A DNA stretch of 64,000 bases, taken from NCBI GenBank assembly GCA_965651905.1, contig CBFGUG010000005.1:62001-126000 (forward strand). Direction: 5' to 3'. A program made the translations under genes and the position numbers. Of this stretch, positions 51,985-61,169 are shown in pieces (the first letter of the stretch is position 1; each line of letters starts with the position of its first letter). The notes beneath the pieces were generated by a model, which saw only the letters and a list, made by a program, of their open reading frames with translations, did not search any database and was not told where the DNA came from. Origin of the DNA: SZUA-265 sp965651905. GTDB taxonomy: Bacteria > Myxococcota_A > Polyangia > Polyangiales > Polyangiaceae.

Positions 51985-52878
51985 ATGAACGCAATGAAAC
52001 CGGACAACAAGAAGACGATCGCAGTCGTAGATGACAGCGAGATCGTCTTGGAAGTCCTACGCGAACTGCTGGAAGGCGCGGGCTATCGAGTTCTGACGCG
52101 AAGTCGCCCGGTTGGTTGCGTTGCAATGATGCTGCAAGAGGAACCCGACCTGGTGCTGATCGACGTATCCATGCCGGGTGTGGGCGGGGACACGCTCGTC
52201 AGATGTTTCGGCACGGCGAACCCCAGCAGCGCCTGTGTCATCTTGCTCTACTCTGGGCTGCCAGAAAACGTACTCGAGAAAAAGGTGCGCAGTTCTGGTG
52301 CGCACGGCTACATCCGCAAGTCCGACGATCAGAACGGCTTGTTGCGAGAGATCGCTCAGTGGCTCGGCCGAAGCCCGGGCAGACCTCTCGGCAGACCGCG
52401 TACACCTTCGCCATTCTCTGCGCCCAAATCTGAGCAAGCGCCGAGCAGCGTGGTCAGCAGTGGACTCAGACCGCTGACCGTGCCCAAGAGTGCACTGCTG
52501 GTGGCAACGGACATCGCTGTGCTTTCGGGCTACAGCAAGGATCTACAACACGACCGGCTGACCTTCGAGTTTGCGCTGTCAGGAGCGCAAGCCTTGCACC
52601 GCTTGAGCGGCGAGACGCCACCCGATCTGATCGTGTCGCACCTAGACACGGGTGAAGTCGGCGGGATGGACCTCTACCGCCACGCCCTGGAAATTGATCA
52701 GAAGTGGCAAAATCGATTCGTATTGATCGCCGAGAGCCAGGATCGTGCGCGTCTTCAACTTCCTGGGATGTTGTTCGCGGGCCCCGTGTTGTACCGCCCG
52801 TTCGAAATCCGCGCATTGCAAGAGGTCATCGATGGCTGCCTAGGAGGGCGCCGCGCACCGCTTCGATCGGCACTTTGA
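51985..52878 (+). CDS. Two-receiver response regulator (FrzZ-like), second receiver degenerate
   Basis: A 297-aa protein of two receivers joined by a Pro/Ser linker, with no output domain. The first (about 8-130) is complete: VVDDSE, acceptor Asp in LIDVSMPG, YSG and Lys in IRKS. The second (about 165-290) keeps the fold pattern (LLVATDIAVLS, LFAGPVLYRPFEI), but the acceptor position reads IVSHLDTG, with His for Asp, and it lacks the DD pair. Two receivers, divergent from the cheW-first operon, is exactly the position of frzZ. The start is 51985 or the ATG at 51994. Confidence 0.87.
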   Translation: MNAMKPDNKKTIAVVDDSEIVLEVLRELLEGAGYRVLTRSRPVGCVAMMLQEEPDLVLIDVSMPGVGGDTLVRCFGTANPSSACVILLYSGLPENVLEKKVRSSGAHGYIRKSDDQNGLLREIAQWLGRSPGRPLGRPRTPSPFSAPKSEQAPSSVVSSGLRPLTVPKSALLVATDIAVLSGYSKDLQHDRLTFEFALSGAQALHRLSGETPPDLIVSHLDTGEVGGMDLYRHALEIDQKWQNRFVLIAESQDRARLQLPGMLFAGPVLYRPFEIRALQEVIDGCLGGRRAPLRSAL

Positions 52879-52911
52879 CGGCACCGAGTCTCCAGCAGCC
52901 AGGCGACGGAT

Positions 52912-54744
52912 TCACGACGACATGACTTCGAGAAGCGGGGGCACGCTCATCATCAATTCGTGAGCCACGCTGCGCGGAGCGTATAACACCAGCGCACCGC
53001 GCCCACCTGCAACGACCTGATGAGGCGCCTTTTGCGCAGAGATCATCTGGCTAGAGTAGACGAAGTCACCGACGCCAAACTCTTCCACGGGAGCTGCGTC
53101 GCCCATCGCTTCGAGCTGCCCGCCTCCCAGGACGAACAAGCTCGGAATCGGCTCCGCAGCGTTGAGTAGTACCTCACCAGGCTGAAGCGCCCGAACTTCC
53201 AAACGCTTGAACACCGCACCGCGCAACGCATCGTCGAGACGTTCACCCAGTGGGCCAAGCGCAGCGCCACATACTGCCAAGAAATAGTCGGCAATGAAGC
53301 GCAGCTCATCGTGCACCCACGGGCACTCCGCGATCGCTGCATCGAACGTATCTGGCTCCCAAATGGCTACCCTCGTCCCGTCGACCTTGGACACGACGCG
53401 GAGCGCGATGCCTTCTGCGAGTGTGCCCTTGGTGAACACGACGTCCGCTTGGTGGGCAACCGCTCCCGATTCGTCCGAGAACGCGGGCAAGATGTCGACT
53501 GTACCCGCGGTGACGACGACCGCTCCGAAGAACGCCACTTCTTCCCCTGCATCGAGCGGCTCGACACGCACTATCTTTGCCAGCTGCAGTTGCACTTCTT
53601 CGGGGAGATCTTCGAACCCGCGCACCTGATCTAGTGCGATGCCGTCGACGACGTTTGGCCCCACCGCGGAAGTATCGCTAGGCGTTCCCGCGGGTCCCGG
53701 CACTTGAAGATCGGAAGGCGGACCAAAGTCGCTGACCTCGAGCGTCAACTCCCCGAGGTCCGAGGTGCGGCCAGCACGCGGCGCGGCGCTCGGCGGTGGC
53801 TCACTGGGTAACGGTTCGTTGAGGGCTCGCACCGAGCCTGGCGGCTGGGACCCGTGAATGAAGCCGAGATCTTGCGTAACCCGTTCGTCTTCGTCTTCGT
53901 CGAGGATCTCTTCTTCGCTGATCAGCGCCAATGCACGCTTGACCGAGTCGGGAGCTGGGCCTCCCTCGGACGGGGGCACGGAATCGAGCTGCAAGCTGTC
54001 GAGGGACGCATCGTCCGAATCCCCCGAACGAGCGCCTGCGAGAAAGGATGCTGGCAACGGGGGCGCACCTGGCGCGAACGACGCCTCTGGCGGCACACTG
54101 TCGAGGTCGATGCCGACGGCCTTCAGATCGTCGGCGCTCATCTCATTGACCTCGAGCTCGGGAGCCGACGCCATGGGCGCGCGGCCTTTGACCTCCGTCA
54201 AACTCTTGCGTTCGGGTGTCGGCACCTGGAACGTAGGAGCGGCGGGTGCCGGGGGAACACTCGACTGAATCAACAACGCGGATGGTCGTTTACCTGGTGG
54301 CAGACTCTTGCGGGTGGGAGCGCGGGTTGGCAATGGCGGCGGGGCCCCACTAGGCCGTGGTTTCGCCCCAGGGGGCGGCGCGAGTTTGCGTTTGGGCAAG
54401 GGCGGCGGCCGCCCGGGACCGGGCAGCGGCGGCGGCTTCGCGGGACTGACGTCGGATTCGATGTCGATCTCGACGCTGGTCGGCATCGCCGAGCGTTGGG
54501 GCGGCGGCGGAATCGAACCGAAATTCCACATCGCCTGTGCCATGTGACGCGCTTGTTCGTCGAGTTCCTGCGCTCTCCTCGCAGCGCCCGCTTGCGTCGC
54601 CGCTTTGGCGGCGCGCTTCACCCAAGAAATCGCCTCGGCGTGCTGGCCTTGATTCAGCTGCGCGAGCGCCACCTGCAAGGCCCAGCGGACGTCGTCGTTG
54701 TCGTCGTCCTGTACGGCCAGGCTTGGGTTGGGTCCCTGGGTCAT
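52912..54744 (-). CDS. Scaffold with Pro-rich linker and tandem cyclic-nucleotide-fold domains
   Basis: A 610-aa cytoplasmic-looking protein. The N-terminus is a short TPR-like helical pair (WALQVALAQLNQGQHAEAIS). A long Pro/Ala-rich disordered region follows (about 85-375), with short acidic patches (LISEEEILDEDEDER). Two beta-rich domains of cyclic-nucleotide-binding type come last (about 385-490 and 500-605: LDAGEEVAFFGAVVVTAGTV, LQPGEVLLNAAEPIPSLFVL, EFGVGDFVYSS). The phosphate-binding RxxS/T cassette of real cAMP sites is not evident, so ligand binding is doubtful. It is convergent with the two-receiver gene, 33 bp apart. Confidence 0.75.
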   Translation of the reverse strand: MTQGPNPSLAVQDDDNDDVRWALQVALAQLNQGQHAEAISWVKRAAKAATQAGAARRAQELDEQARHMAQAMWNFGSIPPPPQRSAMPTSVEIDIESDVSPAKPPPLPGPGRPPPLPKRKLAPPPGAKPRPSGAPPPLPTRAPTRKSLPPGKRPSALLIQSSVPPAPAAPTFQVPTPERKSLTEVKGRAPMASAPELEVNEMSADDLKAVGIDLDSVPPEASFAPGAPPLPASFLAGARSGDSDDASLDSLQLDSVPPSEGGPAPDSVKRALALISEEEILDEDEDERVTQDLGFIHGSQPPGSVRALNEPLPSEPPPSAAPRAGRTSDLGELTLEVSDFGPPSDLQVPGPAGTPSDTSAVGPNVVDGIALDQVRGFEDLPEEVQLQLAKIVRVEPLDAGEEVAFFGAVVVTAGTVDILPAFSDESGAVAHQADVVFTKGTLAEGIALRVVSKVDGTRVAIWEPDTFDAAIAECPWVHDELRFIADYFLAVCGAALGPLGERLDDALRGAVFKRLEVRALQPGEVLLNAAEPIPSLFVLGGGQLEAMGDAAPVEEFGVGDFVYSSQMISAQKAPHQVVAGGRGALVLYAPRSVAHELMMSVPPLLEVMSS

Positions 54745-54886
54745 CGGATTGCCGCCATATTACGCATGGATCGCTAACACGCCTACGCGATTCTGGGGCT
54801 CAAACCCGCGCTGGCTCTCGGGCCACGAGTGGCGCCCGCAGTGCGGCATGATTGGTGCGATCCCATCGTCATCACCCGCATCCACG

Positions 54887-57532
54887 CTACTGCGGTTGCA
54901 CGAAGATCTCGCGTTCCTTCGAACCATTTGGCGGGCCGATCATCCCCTGGACCTCCATCGCCTCGACGATCTTGGCGGCGCGGTTGTAGCCAATTGTCAT
55001 CTTGCGTTGCAGCCACGACGTCGAACAGCGCTGGGTGTCCGCCACGATGCGCACGGCCTCGTCGAAACGGGGGTCGAGATCAGCAGCGTCTTGCTCGGAA
55101 TTCTCCTCATCGTCCTCGTCCGCCTTGAGTATGTCGTCGTGGTAGACGGGCGTACCCTGACTGCGCAGATACGCAGTCAAGCGATCCACTTCTTCTTCGC
55201 TCACGAACGGGCACTGGACGCGATGGGTTTCGGTCGAGCCGTTCAGCTTGACCAACATGTCGCCCTTGCCGAGCAGCAGCTCCGCGCCCTTTTCGTCGAT
55301 GATCGTGCCGCTGTCTACCTTTTGCGCGACACGGAACGCGATGCGCGTCGGGAAGTTCGCTTTGATCATGCCCGTGATGACGTTCACGCTGGGGCGCTGA
55401 GTCGCCAGCACCACGTGCATGCCTGCTGCGCGCGCCTTCTGCGCCAAACGAGCAACCGACGCCTCGACCTCTTTGCCCTGCTGCATCATCAGATCGGCGA
55501 ACTCGTCGACCACACACACGATGTGCGGCATCTTGCCGGGCATCGCGCTGCCGTCGTTGCCCGACTTGGCCGCAGGCACCGAGACCGGGCAGCCATCTGC
55601 CGTGAGTGCCGTCACTTCTTCAGGCTCGGGGATCGGCAGCTCGCCGCTCTGCACGCGTGACACCCAGCGATTGTAAGTCGAGATGTTTTTGGTGCCCGCG
55701 ATGGCAAACGCCTGGTAGCGCTTCTCCATCTCGTCCACCGCCCACTTGAGCGCCTTGGCCGCTTGCCGCATGTCGGTCACCACGGGAAGTAGCATGTGCG
55801 GGATGCCGTCGAAGGGCGCCAGCTCGACGACCTTGGGATCAATCATCAACAAACGCAACTCGTCGGGCGAACGCTTGAACAGCAAGCTCGACAACATCAC
55901 GTTGAGCCCGACGCTCTTGCCCGCGCCCGTCGCGCCCGCGACGATCACGTGGGGCATTGCCGCCAAATCTGCATAAAACGGCGCGCCGACGATGTCGCGA
56001 CCGAGCACCACGGGCAGCGCTGCTCGCTCCGCGAGTTTCTTGAAACGGCGATCTTCGATCAGTTCCCGCAGGTTTACGGGAACGCGTTCGTCGTTCGGCA
56101 GCTCGAAACCGATGCGCGCCTTGCCGGGAATCGGCGCGATGATGCGCACTTTTCGTGAAAGGCCGAGCGCCAAGTCGTCAGACAGCCCGGCCACTTTGCT
56201 GACTTTGGTTCCAGCAGCGGGCACCACTTCGTAGGTGGTGACCGTTGGTCCCGGGTGAACCTCTTCGACCGTCCCCGAGACGCCGTAATCCGCTAGCGTT
56301 TTCTCCAGCTTGTCGGCGAGCTGCACGACGCGGTTCTTGTCGATGTTCACGAGCTCGCCCGATTTCTCTTCGAGCAGATCCGTTTCGGGCAGCGCAAAGC
56401 CCTTCGCGCGCTTGCGCACCTTCGGTGCGCGCTCGACTTCGGTCAGATGTCGCGTATCGACGATCGTCAGCCCGTCGCTGGTCGCCTTGGCTTCACTAGC
56501 AGCAGCGGCAGCGTCCACCTTGGACGGCAACTCGAGCTGCTCGGGTTTCGGCTTGGGCACGCTCTTCGACGCGACCTGTTCAGAGGCTTCGATCGTGTTC
56601 GTTTTGCTTGGGGGAGGCACTTGCAGAGCGGGTTCGGCTCCCTCTGCGGACTCTCGCGTGAGGCGCATCACCGACGGCGGCTCGCCGTCGCGCGGTTCGA
56701 GCTGACTGCGCAGGGACTCGGCCACTGCCAGCGGCGGCACGCCCGTGTTCGTCAGCGGCTCCCACTCGCCATCGTCGGTGTTGAGCTCGGCGATGATCGC
56801 CTCGTCGCTGCGCGCGTCTATCTTCGGCCCGGGACGTTCGGCGGGCTGCGCACGTTCGTTACGACGAATGTCTCGCGCGCGGCTCCACGCGTCTTTCAAT
56901 CGCAGCAGCAGTTGCCAGGTGCGCACCGAAAGCCGCTCCAAATAGCGCAACGACACCCGACAAACGTCGATGAACGAAAACGACGAGCGCCCGATCAGAA
57001 TCAACCCGATGATCGTCCCGCCAATCACGAACGAGCCGGCCGTCGAAAACAACGCCTCGAGCAGCTCGCCAAACAGCAGCCCGACGTTGCCTCCCGCAGG
57101 TACGCGGCCGAACGCCACCATACCGGGTGCAGACACCTGCACCAGCGCCGCAGCGACAATCCCGACGACTAGATCACCCGCAACGCGCAGCCCGGGGACT
57201 TCCAACGGGCGCCGTCGAAACAGCGGCGCGCCCACACAAAACAACTCGACGGGCACGGCCCAAGCCACGACGCCAAACCCCATCACCAACAGCTTGGCAA
57301 TCGCGGCTCCGACGGGACCACCCCAATCGCCCCCTGCGACGCTGGGGTCGTGCGGGTCGACTCGCAGGCTCGTCAGCGCCAGAGCGAGGTAGATCCCGGC
57401 CGCGAACAACAGCAGCGCGGCAGCCTCTTTGCCGCGTCCAGACGCGGCGGAGCCAGGCGGAACGAGGCTTTCGGACGGGTTTTCACGCGCCGAAGGAGAG
57501 GTGAACAATCTTGCGCCCATTTGACCACTCAC
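54887..57532 (-). CDS. ftsK: DNA translocase FtsK/SpoIIIE
   Basis: An 881-aa septal DNA pump that clears chromosome arms and activates dimer resolution at division. Four to five membrane segments occupy about 35-190, then a linker, the alpha/beta motor (Walker A GATGAGKSVGLNVML; Walker B VCVVDEFADLM; DPKVVELAPFDGIPHML), and the C-terminal gamma domain (winged helix, STSWLQRKMTIGYNRAAKI), which reads polar KOPS-like DNA sites. The linker is shorter than in E. coli FtsK, as in SpoIIIE. The start is GTG 57532 or ATG 57520. Confidence 0.95.
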   Translation of the reverse strand: MSGQMGARLFTSPSARENPSESLVPPGSAASGRGKEAAALLLFAAGIYLALALTSLRVDPHDPSVAGGDWGGPVGAAIAKLLVMGFGVVAWAVPVELFCVGAPLFRRRPLEVPGLRVAGDLVVGIVAAALVQVSAPGMVAFGRVPAGGNVGLLFGELLEALFSTAGSFVIGGTIIGLILIGRSSFSFIDVCRVSLRYLERLSVRTWQLLLRLKDAWSRARDIRRNERAQPAERPGPKIDARSDEAIIAELNTDDGEWEPLTNTGVPPLAVAESLRSQLEPRDGEPPSVMRLTRESAEGAEPALQVPPPSKTNTIEASEQVASKSVPKPKPEQLELPSKVDAAAAASEAKATSDGLTIVDTRHLTEVERAPKVRKRAKGFALPETDLLEEKSGELVNIDKNRVVQLADKLEKTLADYGVSGTVEEVHPGPTVTTYEVVPAAGTKVSKVAGLSDDLALGLSRKVRIIAPIPGKARIGFELPNDERVPVNLRELIEDRRFKKLAERAALPVVLGRDIVGAPFYADLAAMPHVIVAGATGAGKSVGLNVMLSSLLFKRSPDELRLLMIDPKVVELAPFDGIPHMLLPVVTDMRQAAKALKWAVDEMEKRYQAFAIAGTKNISTYNRWVSRVQSGELPIPEPEEVTALTADGCPVSVPAAKSGNDGSAMPGKMPHIVCVVDEFADLMMQQGKEVEASVARLAQKARAAGMHVVLATQRPSVNVITGMIKANFPTRIAFRVAQKVDSGTIIDEKGAELLLGKGDMLVKLNGSTETHRVQCPFVSEEEVDRLTAYLRSQGTPVYHDDILKADEDDEENSEQDAADLDPRFDEAVRIVADTQRCSTSWLQRKMTIGYNRAAKIVEAMEVQGMIGPPNGSKEREIFVQPQ

Positions 57533-57725
57533 ACCTACACCAACTCACCTGAGTTGGCCCACTCTTTCAATATTCACCCGCTAGCCGGTCGGGTACCGCG
57601 GGGAGCGGCGGTGAGACTCCTCTTCATGGGCCGCCGAGCAGTCGCCAAGCTTGACGGCTTTGGTCGTTGGACGTCAAGAAAGCGGAGCTCTCGAGTGACG
57701 ATCACTCGAGGCACTCGAGAAGAGC

Positions 57726-59294
57726 ATGGGAGCCTACAAGTCGATCCGAGGCTGGTCGTTGGCGCTGGCGCTGTGTGCGTCTGCGCTGGTCGGCTGCACC
57801 ACAACGTCAGAAGACATTCAGCATTGGGCAAACACGAAACAAGGCCCGCAAAAGCTGATGTCCGTCGTCACGCACTCGAAGTTCCCGATGGCATTACGCG
57901 GCGAAGCCGTCCTGAGCTTGATCGGGATGCCACCGAGAGGGGGGCGCCGAGTGGGCATCGACGACGCCATCGCGGGGCTCGATCGCGTGCAGCCTCCCGA
58001 ACGCGAACGCCTGATGGCGCACGTGGTGCCGGGCCTGGTGAGCAAGCTGACCGCACCGCCACCTCCTGAGGGCGAGCCAGATGAGTCCGTGCCATTCAAG
58101 GACGCCGCGTACGCCATGCTCACCGAAGACGATGGCAAGCTGGTCACGACGCCAGAACACCGACAGCAACTCGAACAGGCACTGGCCGTCTGGGCCCACG
58201 CGGATTTCGAGCGCAGGCAAGACGCCCCGGGCCAAAACGTGGGCATGCGCCAGATGCTGGCGTTGCTTGGACCGCAGAGTCTCTCCAAACTGCCAGAACG
58301 CATCACGCCTGACGGCAATACTCAACGCTTGGTCAGCCTGATCGCCGAACTCGGAGACGCGCCGACAAGAGCAGCTGCTGCCGCCAAACTAGTCGAAATG
58401 GCAGACTTCACGGCCTCTCCTGCGTGGCTCACCGCGAAACAGCCCGAGTTGAAGAAGGCGAACGAGGTCTCAGGCATCAAGGCTGACACCAAGGCCTTCG
58501 ATGCGCAGCTACAACAGTTTCAAGAGGAAGAGCTCCTACGCCTGTTCGCGTCCCTCAAGCAACTGAAGTCGCCAGGTGGAGCACAGTACCTCGCCCGCGT
58601 TGCCGCGGATCCGAAACGACCAGAGAAACAACGTGCAGGCGCCCTAGCGGCGCTCGAAGGGCAAGTCGACGGCAAGGACGACGGGACGTTTCAGGCCCTG
58701 CTCTCGGTAGCCAAAGCCACTGACACTCCAGACACGGTTCGCACCCTAGCATTCCGCCGACTAGCTACCTTCACCTACACGCAGCTCGCCGAGCCCCTAT
58801 ACGACACCTTCGGCGGCGACGACTGGCGAGTGCGTTGGCTCGCGGGAGAACTACTCCTGCAAAAGCTGAACGCTTCGCAACTGGACGAGTTCATGTCGCG
58901 GCTCGAGAAGGTCGAACACATGGCGGTTACGGAACCGCTGACGTACGGCAAGCTGCTGGCGAAGGTAGAAGGCCTGAAGAACGTCAGCGAAACCGTGGAT
59001 TCTTACAGTTCGAGTTCAAATGAGACGCCTGTCAGGCTAGCCGCGTTGGGCTACTACTACAGCCACGGCTCGTCGGAGCAGCTCGACCGCGTCGCACGGT
59101 ACGACGCGGATCGCTCAAAAGTCCCGGAGTGCAGCGAAAACGCGAAGGACTGCGACTGGCGCTGCGGCGAGACCGAGGTCGAGACGCTCGGCGACTACGT
59201 CAAGCACTGCATCGTCCCCGCAATGGCACAAGCCAGCGGCCCATCGAAATCTAGCGATGCAAAAGCTTCGCAAGATCCCCAAAAGACAAAGTAA
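57726..59294 (+). CDS. HEAT-like repeat lipoprotein
   Basis: A 522-aa lipoprotein (lipobox SALVGC). The mature chain is nearly all helical, with repeated hairpins of HEAT character (MALRGEAVLSLIGM, KQRAGALAALEGQV, VRTLAFRRLATFTYTQL, VRWLAGELLLQKLNASQLDE). The C-terminal part has four Cys (VPECSENAKDCDWRCGETEV) and a Ser/Lys-rich tail. HEAT arrays bind proteins; here it would act in the periplasm or at the outer membrane. It heads a plus-strand series with 41 bp to the FHA gene and is divergent from ftsK. Confidence 0.78.
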   Translation: MGAYKSIRGWSLALALCASALVGCTTTSEDIQHWANTKQGPQKLMSVVTHSKFPMALRGEAVLSLIGMPPRGGRRVGIDDAIAGLDRVQPPERERLMAHVVPGLVSKLTAPPPPEGEPDESVPFKDAAYAMLTEDDGKLVTTPEHRQQLEQALAVWAHADFERRQDAPGQNVGMRQMLALLGPQSLSKLPERITPDGNTQRLVSLIAELGDAPTRAAAAAKLVEMADFTASPAWLTAKQPELKKANEVSGIKADTKAFDAQLQQFQEEELLRLFASLKQLKSPGGAQYLARVAADPKRPEKQRAGALAALEGQVDGKDDGTFQALLSVAKATDTPDTVRTLAFRRLATFTYTQLAEPLYDTFGGDDWRVRWLAGELLLQKLNASQLDEFMSRLEKVEHMAVTEPLTYGKLLAKVEGLKNVSETVDSYSSSSNETPVRLAALGYYYSHGSSEQLDRVARYDADRSKVPECSENAKDCDWRCGETEVETLGDYVKHCIVPAMAQASGPSKSSDAKASQDPQKTK

Positions 59295-59335
59295 GATGCG
59301 AAAGCTCATGCCCGCCGGGGCAAGGTGAACTTTCG

Positions 59336-60124
59336 ATGTCCGATACCAGCAAGACGATTCGTTCCTTTCAATGTCGCGACACGCTCTGGGAGAAGTTCGA
59401 GCAGATGGCCCGTGAGCTCGAGTGCTCGGTCGATTACCTGATCAACGACTCCATGAAGCAATACGCGAGGCAGCGGGGGTACGGCAGTACTCGCGGAGGT
59501 GGCCTGCCCGCTCCCAGTCGAACCTCATTACAGCCTCCGGCCCCAATGGCGAGCAACGCCCCGACGGTGGCTCCGCCGCCACCACCTGGCGCACCGCCGC
59601 CAGCAGCTCCTCCGCCACTGCCCGTTTCCGTGGCAGCTCCGCCGCCACCACCCGGCGCGCCGCCCCCAGTGCCCAGGCAACGCTCACGTACGCCTGGCGT
59701 CGGCGCACCTCCGCTTCCACCACCAGTCGCAGGCGGCGCTCCGCCCCCTCCTGGACCACCGCCGCCCGCGCGCAGCCGCGCAGCAGCGCCGCCTCCAGTA
59801 CATCAGAGTGCGGCGCCGCCGCCCCGTGCTGTCGCCGCGCCGCGTCGCGCGATCAACGCGTACTACAACGGGCAACGCTTCACCGTGACCAAAGACCAGT
59901 TCATCATCGGGCGCGGAAAGCAGACTTCGGACCTCACCATCAAAGATCCGAACGTCTCGCGCCAGCACGCCATGGTCGAGTTCTTGGGCGGCAACTACTT
60001 CATGGTCGACTTGGGTTCGACGAACGGCGTGGAGTTCAACGGACAGCGCGTACAACGTCAGCCCATCAACGAAGGTGACGTGTTCCGCGTGTGTGACCAC
60101 GAGCTGCGCTTTTCGTTCTACTGA
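59336..60124 (+). CDS. FHA-domain protein with ribbon-helix-helix-like N-terminus
   Basis: A 262-aa protein in three parts. Residues 1-48 resemble a ribbon-helix-helix DNA-binding fold (TIRSFQCRDTLWEKFEQMAR, VDYLINDSMKQYA). About 50-175 is a Pro/Ala-rich disordered linker (PPPPGAPPP type). About 178-262 is an FHA domain with its phosphothreonine-binding residues (FIIGRG, NVSRQHAMVEF, LGSTNGVEFNG). This suggests a DNA-associated protein that docks on phosphorylated partners; the kinase at 31.2 kb is a candidate writer, by inference only. Confidence 0.85.
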   Translation: MSDTSKTIRSFQCRDTLWEKFEQMARELECSVDYLINDSMKQYARQRGYGSTRGGGLPAPSRTSLQPPAPMASNAPTVAPPPPPGAPPPAAPPPLPVSVAAPPPPPGAPPPVPRQRSRTPGVGAPPLPPPVAGGAPPPPGPPPPARSRAAAPPPVHQSAAPPPRAVAAPRRAINAYYNGQRFTVTKDQFIIGRGKQTSDLTIKDPNVSRQHAMVEFLGGNYFMVDLGSTNGVEFNGQRVQRQPINEGDVFRVCDHELRFSFY

Positions 60125-60185
60125 GCCGAGGCGTCGCTAGCTCGCAAGCCTGATCCAGCGACGACGCAGCGCCCAAACGAACGAC

Positions 60186-61112
60186 ATGCACGTCAGCATT
60201 CTCGGGGCAGGCGCACTCGGACGCGCCTACGCGGCGGCGCTATGTCGAGCGAAGTGCGAAGTCACGCTGATCAAGCGAACGCAACCCGCGGGACGCAGCA
60301 GGTTCACCGCTCGTCGGCATGGTCTCCTCAGCCGACGTGACGTCGTCGAGGTGAACACCAGCCCACACGTGCCCGCGTGCGATCTAGTCGTGGTTGCCGT
60401 GCGAGCCGAGAACGTCGACGATGCCTTGCTCGATTCGCTCGGAGGGCACCAGGGGCCCGTGGTCGTGTTGACACCGATGTTAGCGCGAGCAACCACGGAG
60501 CTGTGGGCGACGTTGCCTCATTGCGTCCCCGCGATGCCGAACGTGCTCTCGTCGTGGGAAGGCGATCAGCTCGATTACTGGGCGCCGCCGCTGACCCAGA
60601 CGCTGCTCGACGCGTCGAGCAAGCACGACCCGCTCGTTGGCGACTTTGCACGACGCGTTCGCCGTGGCGGGATCGGAGTACGCTTTGGCGAGAATGTCAC
60701 CGACGTGAGCCGCGCCACGACCATCGCCTTCATGCCACTGCAATTGGCAGCAGTGGCCGAACCTCGAGTGACGCGATGGCACGAAAACTCAGCGTTCATT
60801 CGGCGGGTTGCGGCTGGTCTACGTACCTCCCGACGCTTGGCACTCGACGTAGCTCCTCCTGACTTGGGGATCCGTATCGGCACCTGGGTGCTCAGCTCAC
60901 CACTCGCGCTGCGCCTGTTCAGCCGGGTCGCGCTGCGCGTATGGCCACCCGCAGCGCGCTACCTGGCTAGCCACTTCGGCGAGAAACTGAAAGACCAAAC
61001 CGCACGGTTTGAACGTGAACTACGTGAGCTCGTCGCGGAGGCGAGGCTGCCATCGGCCAGCGCAGAGCAGTTGCTGGGGCTGGCTGCCCCAACTCGACAC
61101 GACGGAGAGTGA
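60186..61112 (+). CDS. Ketopantoate reductase-like NAD(P) oxidoreductase
   Basis: A 308-aa protein with the N-terminal Rossmann domain of ApbA/PanE: GAGALGRAYAAALCRAKCEVTLI, then CDLVVVAVRAENVDDAL. The C-terminal helical domain is divergent from PanE and I do not see the conserved Lys with certainty, so pantothenate synthesis is not assured. LPHCVPAMPNVLSSWEGD sits where PanE has its substrate loop. The start ATG at 60186 is the first of the frame. No pantothenate genes are nearby. Confidence 0.72.
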   Translation: MHVSILGAGALGRAYAAALCRAKCEVTLIKRTQPAGRSRFTARRHGLLSRRDVVEVNTSPHVPACDLVVVAVRAENVDDALLDSLGGHQGPVVVLTPMLARATTELWATLPHCVPAMPNVLSSWEGDQLDYWAPPLTQTLLDASSKHDPLVGDFARRVRRGGIGVRFGENVTDVSRATTIAFMPLQLAAVAEPRVTRWHENSAFIRRVAAGLRTSRRLALDVAPPDLGIRIGTWVLSSPLALRLFSRVALRVWPPAARYLASHFGEKLKDQTARFERELRELVAEARLPSASAEQLLGLAAPTRHDGE

Positions 61113-61169
61113 AGCTCCTGCCGAAGACGGAAGTTTCCCGAGTCGCGTTCTCTCGACTAACCTTTTGCC

